The notes under the pieces: generated by a model
Databases searched by the model: none
Told to the model about the DNA's origin: nothing
Seen by the model: the letters and a program-made list of their open reading frames with translations, nothing else
DNA from: Rhynochetos jubatus
Lineage: Eukaryota; Chordata; Aves; Eurypygiformes; Rhynochetidae
Direction of reading: 5' to 3'
NCBI GenBank assembly: GCA_027574665.1
Contig: CM050690.1
Coordinates: 67,055,905 to 67,119,904, forward strand
Length of the DNA: 64,000 nt
Translations under genes and position numbers: made by a program
Shown here: positions 13,008 through 20,969 of the stretch, piece by piece
How the letters are laid out: each line of letters starts with the position of its first letter
Position numbering within the stretch: the stretch's first letter is position 1

Positions 13008-13399
13008 TACCCGTGGTGTCTGGATCACAAATAGCATTTTAAAGAAACATTTAAAAAAAACTCCAATCAGAAACTTCTATTTCTTGTCCTTGGAGAAAAA
13101 ATTTCAAAACTACTTTTTTTTTTTTTTTTCAAGAGCTCGTTGCAAAATATCTCGGTGACAATAAAATCTGGAGTTTGTTCTCTTGCACTTCTTTGAACCG
13201 ACTGTCATTTACTGTTCACAGCACCAGCTCTTCTTCAGGCTTCAGAATGATGAAATGGAGACAGGTCCGTGTGTCCGTGGCTGCTCATATGGACACGGCA
13301 GGGAGTATTTATTGGGTTGACTTGTGAACACACCCAGCTGTAAACCTGAGACCCCCTTCAAGATCACCCAATCCTGGGTTGTGTGTTCTCATCCAAAGA
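13008..13399 (+). other. 3' flank of the ARL13B-like copy
   Basis: After the final stop the region contains a T-run at 13,113-13,129 and an AATAAA at 13,162-13,167, followed by GTTTGTTCTCTTGCACTTC. This segment (13,160-13,230) recurs imperfectly at 52,605-52,672 in the spacer. It could be the 3' UTR and poly(A) signal of the copied transcript. Copy 2 equivalent: 59,353-59,744. Confidence 0.5.
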
Positions 13400-13668
13400 G
13401 GAGAAGGGGTAGTGGGTTTAAACTGAAAGCAGGCACATTTAGATTAGATATCAGGAAGAAATTCTTCCCGGAGAGGGTGGTGAGGCACTGGGACAGGTTG
13501 CCCAGAGAAGCTGTGGATGCCTCATCCCTGGAAGTGTTCAAGGCCAGGCTGGGTGAGGCTTTGAGCAACCTGGTCTAGTGGAGGGTGTCCCTGCCCATGG
13601 CAGGGGGGTCGGAGCTAGATGATCTTTAAGGTCCCTTTCAGCCCAAACCCCTCTGATTCTGTGATTCA
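13400..13668 (+). mobile_element. CR1 LINE 3' end, copy 1
   Basis: This is the highly recognisable 3' untranslated end of avian CR1: TTTAGATTAGATATCAGGAA, then GGTGGTGAGGCACTGGGACA, then CTAGATGATCTTTAAGGTCC, ending CTCTGATTCTGTGATTCA, a degenerate version of the ATTCTATG terminal repeat. CR1 copies are usually 5'-truncated, as here. Its short open frame is not a gene. Confidence 0.95.
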
Positions 13669-14514
13669 GGTGGCGAGGTGAAAAGCGCTCTTATTCAGCA
13701 CCACCAATACTCTGTCATAGGATCATAAATATAGAGTCAGCACTGTGAATTAATTTTAAAAATTACTGTCCTGGTAGCCAAAAAACTTGACAGGAAAAAA
13801 ATGTCATAGGTTCTTCGGTGAAAAAACCACAGTTACATGAAACCTCATCTCACTTTCCTGCATGGTACAGGAATGTCATCTTTCACCCTGTAGCTCAGGG
13901 AATACGATACCAAGGAATCCGAACCACAAAGTATATTTTACAAGGACATCCTACTTTGATTTAAGGACCTCGGGTAACTGAGACGCCAGACTGCTTCAAA
14001 TGAATATCTGAAAGAAAGCTCCGCACTGGGCTGACTCTGCCTAGATCCAGCTGTAGTCTTCAGCTCTGGCTGTGACCTCTCCTGCTAGAGGAAGAACACT
14101 TTAATCTGTGAAAAGTCTTTCACAGTGGTGAGTAACTGACAGATACAGCAGACAAGGGGAAAAAAAGAGCATAGCATTAGAAGGGAAAAGCAAACTAAAT
14201 ATACAAAGCACGAGCCTTCAAGTGATTCTGCTAGCTAGAGGTTACTTCTAGAGCTGTGAATTCTCCCAGTTCCTAGCAGAAAGAAAACAGAGACGAGCAA
14301 TCTCCACTTTCTCAAAGGGCAAAAAGTGCTCATTTCTTCAGTGGCTTGAAGTTCCCCAAGGCATGTTTTAGCACCAACAGACAGAAACAATTTAACTTTC
14401 ACGTCTCCTTTGAAAAGTCTGTTTGTTTTGTGCTCTCTTCTGAAACACACAGATTCAAGAAGACGAGCTGGTTTTAAACACAGGCACCTGCTAACAGTGC
14501 CACTAAGAAAATTG
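13669..14514. other. Non-coding, shared by both amplicon copies
   Basis: The stretch between the CR1 end and the array has no recognised gene or repeat. Equivalent in copy 2: 60,014-60,859. Confidence 0.5.
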
Positions 14515-14961
14515 TGCAGTTACAGTGAATTCAGCTACTGTAATGCAGACCACCGTTTCAGCCAGCCCAGTTGAACGTATTCTCTTTTCCAGCCACGCAT
14601 TCCTGCTCATCAGCTGAGGTCGATGCTCTTACCAGTCAATGCAAACTCGATCTTCTCCAGCGTAGTGCCAGACCCGTCTGATGTTCAGGACAACCTGACC
14701 TAACTGGTTTGACCTGGCACTGAAATGGTTTAGGCAGCGCTGGCTGGAGCCCTCCTGCAGGGAAGAAGGGCATCTCCAGGAGAGCAGCAGTTAACTATTC
14801 GAATCATGACAGCTTTTTTTTTTTTCCCCAAAGAAAGTGAATAGAAAATAAAACGCCTTGAGGGAAAAGGGGGAGTCCCGCTGGGGCAGAAGGCCAGCCC
14901 TTCCACTCAAAGGCTGCCCTGCTCTGCCCAGTTGTTGATCTCAGGGTTTAACTGTACAACA
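14515..14961. other. 447-bp segment present only in amplicon copy 1
   Basis: Copy 2 joins the base equivalent to 14,514 directly to that of 14,962 (60,859/60,860). The segment holds a T-run at 14,816-14,826 but no gene. There is no target-site duplication that would mark it as an insertion, so a deletion in copy 2 is more likely. Confidence 0.75.
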
Positions 14962-14976
14962 ACCTGGCCCCTCATC

Positions 14977-15346
14977 CTCGCAGCAGCAGAGGTGAGCTGG
15001 GAGGGAAAAGCCCAACCTGGAGACTTCCGAGATTTCCTTCCTGAGCGGCCTGGGGTGTTGGATGGGCCAGGGTAACCCTCGTGATACTGAGGAGTGGGAG
15101 AGCAGCCCCGCAGCTCGCCCGGAACATGCTAAAACCAAAGGGGATGCTGCTTCACCCAACCCAGCACCCTTCCATCATGCTGACAGACATGAGGCAGAAG
15201 AGGTCCCCAGCACCTCATCGGCTCCCCTTCAGGGGGGTCCCAGCAGCCCCTCCCCTGCCCTCAATCCACTGTCTCTCCCCATCCTACCACGTACAGCTGG
15301 GAAAAGCTTGTCCCCCTGCCCTTGATTCCTTCCCCATAGGCACGGG
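14977..15346 (+). other. Mosaic left edge of the array
   Basis: This edge is stitched from array pieces. 14,977-15,060 matches the gene-B non-coding exon end and its AGAG|GTGAGC donor. About 15,075-15,270 matches the C-terminal part of gene A (EEVPSTSSA-type coding). From about 15,270 it matches the A-to-B intergenic region. The joints do not match the order in complete units. The copy in block 2 is 60,875-61,244. Confidence 0.7.
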
Positions 15347-16513
15347 GTGTGCTTCAATGTGCCCCGAGGCCTTCCCTGCTCCATGCTGGACCAGCTTCAG
15401 ACACACAGACGCTTCATGGCTCCCCTCAGACCCTCAGGTCTGTCAGCTTTCCCCCTGCGCAGGACCCCGAATGGGACGCAGTGCCGTGTATCCAGCAGAG
15501 GGGTTAAGGGTCAGCCCGAGTGCCCCCTCTTCAGAAGGAGGGTGACGTCCATCGTGCGCTCGGTGCAGCGGGATGACAGATTGGAGGGGCATGTCATCCC
15601 ACCGCGTGCCCCACTGGGACATCCTGGCCATCCAGCCACCCGCCGCCTCCACCCCCGCACAGCTCTTGTGCACAGACGACGACGACGCCACCCCTGGCCG
15701 TCACGCTTCTGGGAACACCTAGCTCTGATCCAGCCCACGATGCTCCGGCTGCGACAGGACCTGCAGCAGCAGCTGTTCAGGGCTGGCAGGTCGGCAAGAG
15801 CAGCAGCACGGGCGCTCGTGCTGTCCACCCTGCAGCGCTTTGGCCTGGATGAGGACAGCCTGGTCCGGATGCTGCAGACTGACCTGCGCCAGCACCTGAG
15901 GACCTTCATCCAGCGGCGGATTGACAGCATTGTGGACTGGTGCGGCCGTGAGGCCCGACGCTGGATGGGCCTGGGGGACCCCCGTGACGCCGAGGAGCGG
16001 GAGATCAGCCCCGCAGCTCCTCCCAGTCCTGCCGCCTCTGAAGGGGAAGCTGCTGCACCCAACTCAGCCCCCTCCCACCATGAGGACAGGCAGGAGGCAG
16101 AAGAGGTCGTCCCCAGCACCCCATCAGCTGCCCTACAGGAGGATCCCGGCAGCCCCTCCCATGCCCCTGAACCCACCCATGCGGGGCAGGAAGAGCCTCA
16201 GGACCCCCGAGAGGAGGCTGTGCCTGGACCCTCCACGCTCAGCCAGGGCAGCCAACGCTCCCCGCAGGAGCCCCGGCAAGCACCAAAGAGGAGGGCTGAT
16301 GGCCAGGTGGCCACTTCCCTGCCGAAAAAGAGGCCAGCCCATCGGCAGGAAGAGGCACAGGACCAGCAAGAGGAGGCTGTGCCTGGGCCCTCCACGCTCA
16401 GCCAGGGCAGCCAACGCTCCCCGCAGGACCCCCGGCAAGCACCAAAGAGGAGGGCTGATGGCCAGGTGGGCACTTCACCACCAAACAAGAGGCCAGCCCG
16501 TCGGCAACAGTAG
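15347..16513 (+). pseudogene. Topors-like gene B, RING-less chimera (unit 0)
   Basis: An open frame of 388 codons is present. Its first ~55 residues (VPRGLPCSM..., RTPNGTQCR) derive from what is intergenic sequence in complete units. It then joins the last pair of the RING as QPECPLFRRRV, where the second Cys has become Phe. The remaining parts are one 53-residue N-terminal repeat, the helical TOPORS-like region (QDLQQQLFRAGRSARAAARA ... LRTFIQRRIDSIVDWCG) and two C-terminal 53-residue repeats ending KRPARRQQ. Without the RING it cannot be an E3 ligase. No matching promoter segment precedes it, so translation from 15,347 is doubtful although the frame is intact. ATTAAA follows at 16,618. Confidence 0.65.
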
Positions 16514-16617
16514 GAGGCTGCCCCAGGTGCTGGTGACACCAACGCCGGACCTGCAGCTGGGGCACCCGCAAGCTCCAAGGGGAGCGGGAGGCTGACCTTA
16601 TCAGTCCATCTCCAATC

Positions 16618-16623
16618 ATTAAA
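16618..16623 (+). promoter_or_regulatory. ATTAAA poly(A) signal of gene B
   Basis: The common variant signal ATTAAA lies 105-110 bp after the stop and is followed by a GTGT-containing stretch. It recurs at 22,829; 29,200; 35,412; 41,624; 47,677 and 62,516, always at the same distance from the gene-B stop. Confidence 0.55.
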
Positions 16624-16793
16624 GAATCCAACAGTGTACAAAAGCTACCGAAAGAGCCTAGGCATTCCTGACAGTGTAGCTGGTGTTGCTATCCCCAACG
16701 GTGTGCGTTTCTCCTGTGGCCTGCCATGGCTACCAGGACTCGGTCCATACTTTCCCCAGAGGTGGAAGCGAGGATGAACTCTCCCGCAGTGCC

Positions 16794-17009
16794 TCAGCCC
16801 ATCCTCTTGCCTTTTTGGCAGATGGGGTGCAACACCTGTCCCTCCCTAGTCTTTGGTACCTCCCCCAACTGCAGTCTTCCAAAGATGACAGAGGGTGGCC
16901 TGGCTGTGACATCAGCCCGCTCACTTGACACCCCCAGACAAATCCCGTCAGGGTCCTTGGGCTTGTACGGGGCAAGATTTCTTAGGAGCCCCCTGAGTTG
17001 CACGTCCTC
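16794..17009 (-). mobile_element. CR1 reverse-transcriptase fragment (unit 1)
   Basis: The minus strand reads LRNLAPYKPKDPDGI, then ERADVTARPPSVIFGRLQLG, then EVPKTREGQVLHPICQKGKR. This follows the CR1 ORF2 pattern in which a stretch ending in GPDGIHP is followed by LAD(V)xxKPLSIIF, GEVPxDW and PIFKKGK. It is degenerate but colinear over about 70 residues. Confidence 0.75.
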
Positions 17010-18237
17010 TGCTGCTGGGATTCCTCCGCTCCTTGATCGCAGCCTCGGGGACGAAACACCTGGGGGCAGCGGCAGTGAAGGCTGAGATGGAGAAGGCCCC
17101 GAGTCCCTCAGCCTCGCACGCGCCTGCTGTCGCTGCATCGCTCGGCCCGTTTGGCCAGCGGGCACGACGCAGCTCCAAGGACCCCCAACACCTCCGCCCC
17201 CCAGGCTGCGAGGGCACGCCCAGCCAGGCCTGTTGACAGACGGCAGCGTCAGGGTACTGGCGCTGCGAGCTCAGCTTATCGGCTTCGTCAACGCTGACAA
17301 AGAAAGGTCCAGAAGCTTCTCAGAGTGTCTTTCTTTTCAAAGCCAAGCACAAGGCACTGCAGGCAATGCCTTCCAGCAGGCTCTCAACAGGCCAGGAAAG
17401 CAAAAGGGGAGAATATCTTGGGGTGTGCAGTGAACTTCTTTAATGGGAATGCTGCAAGAGAGCCCCTTTCGCTCCCACGCCGCCAGCCTCTCCCTTCCCA
17501 GCACCGGAGCAAGGCTGTCCAAGCCCCTTGACCATCAGCAGGGCCGCCGGTCCTGAGGCAAAGCCAGGGGCCACGGACACAGGCCGTGCTGACAGCCCTC
17601 TCCCTGCTGGTGCCTCCACCCGCAAATGGCTCCCGGCACCCTCTAGTCACAGCCCTCTCAGCCTTCCCCTGACACCGCTCCACAACAGCGGCCCAAGCCC
17701 GCCAGCCCCAAAGCCCGCGGCCACGGCTGGCAGGCAGGAGGGCGTTGCTCTTCTCTTGTGGGGACAGGCCTGCTGCACGAAGGACGTGGCAGGTGACGGA
17801 GGCCCATCTCTCAGGCCTTGCCTTGGCCTGTGCGGACAGCAAAGCCCTAAACCCCGAGCACCCCAGGATTTCGGGAGCAATCCAGAAACAGATTGGCCGT
17901 TCAAGCAGAACACTTTTGTGCCGTGGGCTGAAATGCCCCGCCTCCCCCGGCTTCTCGCTGGGCCCACCTCTGTCCTGCTTTGAAGCCTTTCCCCAGACAT
18001 ACTGGCACCAGCCTGGCCCGTTCCCACAAGCCTCTCGACAACAGCCTCTCCAAAGGTCTGGGCAACCCCACACGCTTTCGCCCCACGTCCTGCAAGGACT
18101 CCCCCAGCCCTGCTGGCAGACAGCCCTGCTGGCAGACACCCCTGCAGCCTGCAAGGCCGCTGCACGGCCTTCCTGCGCGTGATCCGCCTCGGCTTTGCAG
18201 AAAAGGAAGCGGGGCTCCTGGGGGACACCAAAACGCA

Positions 18238-18535
18238 GAACGTGCCAGCAGCGGGCCCCGGTGGCAACGGCGGCCAACGGTCTGCTGGGCTGCATCAGGA
18301 GGAGTGCTGCCAGCACGTGGAGGGAGGGGGTCCTTGCCCTCTCCTCAGCACTGGTGCTGCCAGCCCTGCACTGCTGTATCCAGCTGCCCAGGACGAGAGG
18401 GACGAGGAGGTGCCGGAGAGAGCCCAGCCAAGGGCCAGCAAGATGCTGAAGGGCCTGGAGGATGTCTCCTGTGAGGAAAGGCTGGGAGAGCTGGGACTGG
18501 TCAGCCTGAACAAGAGAGGGCCCAGGGGCACCAGC
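18238..18535 (+). mobile_element. CR1 fragment, end of ORF2 (unit 1)
   Basis: The plus strand matches the end of CR1 ORF2: CAGCGGGCCCCGGTGGCAAC, GGGCTGCATCAGGAGGAGTG, then ASKMLKGLEDVSCEERLGEL and LVSLNKRGPRG, which follow the CR1 pattern (R)ATKMIKGLEHLSYEERLREL, LFSLEKRRLRG. It precedes the gene-A 5' exon by about 100 bp and may contribute promoter or leader sequence. Confidence 0.85.
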
Positions 18536-18954
18536 CTCTCGCCAAGGCCCCAGGAAGGGCTGGGGTGGCTTGAGGCTTGGAGCTGTCGTGACAGGCTGCT
18601 TTTGGTGCTGGCGTCATGCTCAGGCAGTTGTTCGCCACAGCTCTCAGTGGCCGACCCCAGAGCCACCAGGGGATTCTTCCCGGCCCTGCCATCTTCAGGC
18701 AGCCGGGGCACCTGGGAAGCAGACTCCCTCGCAGCAGCATAGGTGAGCTGCGATGGGAAAGCTCAGCCTGGGGTGGGGTGTTGGCAGGGTTTCCTTTCTG
18801 AGGGGCCAGGGCATGTCTTCCAGCTCTCCCTGGAGCAGCCCATGACCATGGCCACTCTTCATTTTTTAGCGCAGCACCCGCTGCTGCAGCGGCAGTGAGA
18901 GGGAGCTGCTTGTCACCCCCAGCTCCCCCCAGCCCACTGCGGCGAGTGGACAGC

Positions 18955-19670
18955 ATGGCCACAGAGCTGGAGAACCGCTGTCCCATACGCCTGCACAGCT
19001 GGGAGGAGGCCAGCTACGCCATGACGTGCCTCCACCAGTTGTGTTACGGGTGCGTCCTGCGGTGGGCTGAGGGCAAGCCCGAGTGCCCCCTGTGCAAGAG
19101 GCGGGCGACCTCCACCGTGCGCTGGGTGCGGGCACACAACGACTTTGAGGAGCATGTCATCCCACACCTGCAGCTCCATCAGTCGTCGTCCAGCTGACAG
19201 GAGAAGCTCCCGGACACCCAACCGCCCACAGCCTCCCTCAGCCTGCAGCAACCTGGCTGGCAGGTGCGAAGTCGCTGCTCCAGGCTCCAGTGGGCGGGTT
19301 CTATGCCTACGTCTGGGCATAAGTCTTCCGTGTCTCGGAAGAGCAGCATCCCCATCTCCCAAGGGGATGCTGCTGCACCCAACCCAGCACCTTCCCACAA
19401 TCCCAACAGACTGGGGGCAGAAGAGGTCCCGAGCACCTCATCGGCTGCCCTTCGGAAGTATCCCGGCAGCCCCTCCTCTGCCCCCAACCCCACCCACGGG
19501 CAGCAGGAAGAGCCGCAGGAGCACCCAGAGGAGGCAGTGCCCAGGACCTCCACTCCCATGCAGGGCAGCCAAGGCTCCCGGTGGGGGCCCCGGCAAGCCC
19601 GAAGAGGAGGGCTAGCGGCCAGGAGGCCACTTCACTGCCAAACGAGAGGCCACCCCGCCGGCGACAGTAG
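18955..19670 (+). pseudogene. Topors-like gene A, short RING paralogue (unit 1)
   Basis: ATG 18,955 has a strong Kozak context (ACAGCATGG) and follows a short intron (18,743-18,869; donor AG|GTGAGC, acceptor TTTTTTAG). The first 80 codons encode a RING with TOPORS spacing, Cys9, position 12, Cys25, His27, Cys30, Cys33, Cys44 and Cys47, but position 12 is Arg (CPIRLHSW), so one zinc ligand is missing. FEEHVIP follows, then a TGA at 19,195. Beyond the stop, in the same frame, lies a C-terminus like gene B (EEVPSTSSAALRKYPGSPSS, then PRQA). Unit 1 alone lacks one C near 19,597 (CAAGCCCGAAG), shifting the last ~25 codons. It could still yield an 80-residue RING-like peptide. The helical middle of gene B is absent. 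Confidence 0.75.
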
Positions 19671-20969
19671 GAGGCTGCCCCAGAAGCTGGTGAGACCAGT
19701 GCTGGACCAGCAGCTGGGGTGCCCGCCAGCTCCAAGGGGACTGGGAGGCTGACAATATCAGCCCTCAGGACTCTCATCAGGATTGGCCGCTGTCTCTCCC
19801 CATCCTACCAGGCACAGCTGGAAAGAGCTTGGTCTCCCTGCCCTTGATGCCTTTCCCGTAGGCACTGGGGTGCGCTTCGATGTGCCCCGAGGCCTTCCCT
19901 GCTCCATGCCGGACCAGCCCCAGACACACAGATCCTCCTTGGCTCCCCTGAGTCCCTCTGGTCTGTGGGCCTCCGCCCTGCCCAGGACCCCAAACGGGAC
20001 GCAGTGCCGGGATGAGGCCTGGTGGGTGCTGAGCGGGGGGATCACCCTTGTGCCGCCTGGCTGGGGGAGAGGGAGAGGAGGAAACGCGCGAGAGGGAGCC
20101 AAGTGCTGCTGTGACCCCCGTGGGAGCCCAGGGGCCTGGCCAGCAGTGCTGGGGCGTGGGGGGAGCCTGTGGGACTTTGTCCTGCAGCCTCCCAGGGAGG
20201 CAGGAGGTGTCACCCTGTCAACCCTCTTGCTGCAGGTGCCTGGAGACGGCTGCCCCAGCCAGAGCGAGCTGACAGGGCCCTGGGAAGACACGGCCGAGGC
20301 CTCGGTGCCTGGCGTGAAACACCGATGCTGGGCACAAGCCAGGAGATGGGGGGATGGAGTGGGCAGTGGCGCTGTGGGAACCCCAGACACGTGAGCTGGG
20401 GCTGCAGGGCTGCTGGGCCAAGGGTTGCCCATTGTGATATCACTGAGCGATGGTTCCAATGAGGTATGGTCCCCAGCGATGGGTTGGTTCTGTTGTCGCC
20501 GACGGGTGGACTGTGATGTCACCGAGCGATGCAATGTCTCCAGGCATCAAAGTCCCACCCAGCCGGCCCGTGCCCTCACTCCAGCTGAGCAGTCTGCGAG
20601 GCTGCACTGCTCACAGGAGCCCTGGTGCTTGGGTCCTGATTGTGGAGTTCGTCCTGGCAGTTTTCCGCTCGCTGCTCCAGAGCAGCGGGAGGACTTTCCC
20701 CGGCCGGGCCTGCCAGCTGCAGGCAGCCGGGGCACCCAAGGGCCACACTCGCAGCAGCAGAGGTGAGCTGGGAGGGGAAAGCCCAACCTGGGGAGCTGGG
20801 AGGTTTCCTTCCTGAGCGGCCTGGGCCTTTCTTCCCCTCCCGCCTGGCCCAGTGACTGACTGCGGCCCCTCTCCCCTTTCCAACGAGACACCGGCTGCTG
20901 CTGCAGCAGTGAGAGGGAGCGTCCCGACACCCCCAGCTCCCCCCAGGCCCACCGCAGCACACAGAGAGG
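19671..20969 (+). other. Gene A to gene B intergenic region with gene-B promoter and 5' exon
   Basis: 19,671-20,400 shows no recognised gene. A paired CRE-like element lies at 20,433-20,531. A non-coding exon homologous to the one before gene A ends at 20,762 with the donor AGAG|GTGAGC. The intron (about 20,763-20,906) ends in CTGCTGCTGCAG, and the ATG follows 63 bp later. Equivalents: 25,883-27,181; 32,254-33,552; 38,466-39,764; 44,678-45,976. The RING-less edge copies lack the promoter part. Confidence 0.55.
20433..20531 (+). promoter_or_regulatory. Paired CRE-like elements upstream of gene B (unit 1)
   Basis: TGTGATATCACTGAGCGATG (20,433-20,452) and TGTGATGTCACCGAGCGATG (20,512-20,531) are an imperfect 20-bp direct repeat, 79 bp apart. 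Each has a TGATRTCA core close to the CREB/CREM/ATF site TGACGTCA. A CCAAT lies between them at 20,456. The pair sits about 230 bp upstream of the gene-B donor, a plausible promoter position. CREM-type sites are common in spermatid-expressed genes; applying that here is inference. Confidence 0.45.

Larger units (their letters stand above)
16514..18742 (+). other. Gene-B 3' flank to gene-A 5' exon (unit linker)
   Basis: After the gene-B stop come the ATTAAA signal, a minus-strand CR1 piece (16,794-17,009), about 1.2 kb that I do not recognise (17,010-18,237), a plus-strand CR1 piece (18,238-18,535), and a G+C-rich stretch ending at the gene-A donor AG|GTGAGC at 18,743. Long minus-strand frames here run antisense through the CR1 piece and are not genes. 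Equivalents: 22,725-24,953; 29,096-31,324; 35,308-37,536; 41,520-43,748; partial at 47,573-49,669 and 62,412-64,000. Confidence 0.6.

Noticed and set aside
13324..13578. 84-codon frame after the ARL13B-like copy
   Set aside because: It lies in the CR1 3' end, which is non-coding.
17384..18316. 310-codon minus-strand frame, repeated in five units and nearly so in others
   Set aside because: It is antisense through the CR1 fragment and the unknown linker. Its conservation only reflects the near-identity of the units; no start context, splice sites or family match support it.
18955..19197. Gene A called as a normal functional RING gene
   Set aside because: Zinc ligand 12 is Arg and the frame stops after 80 codons while homology to the gene-B tail continues past the stop, so it is recorded as an interrupted paralogue.
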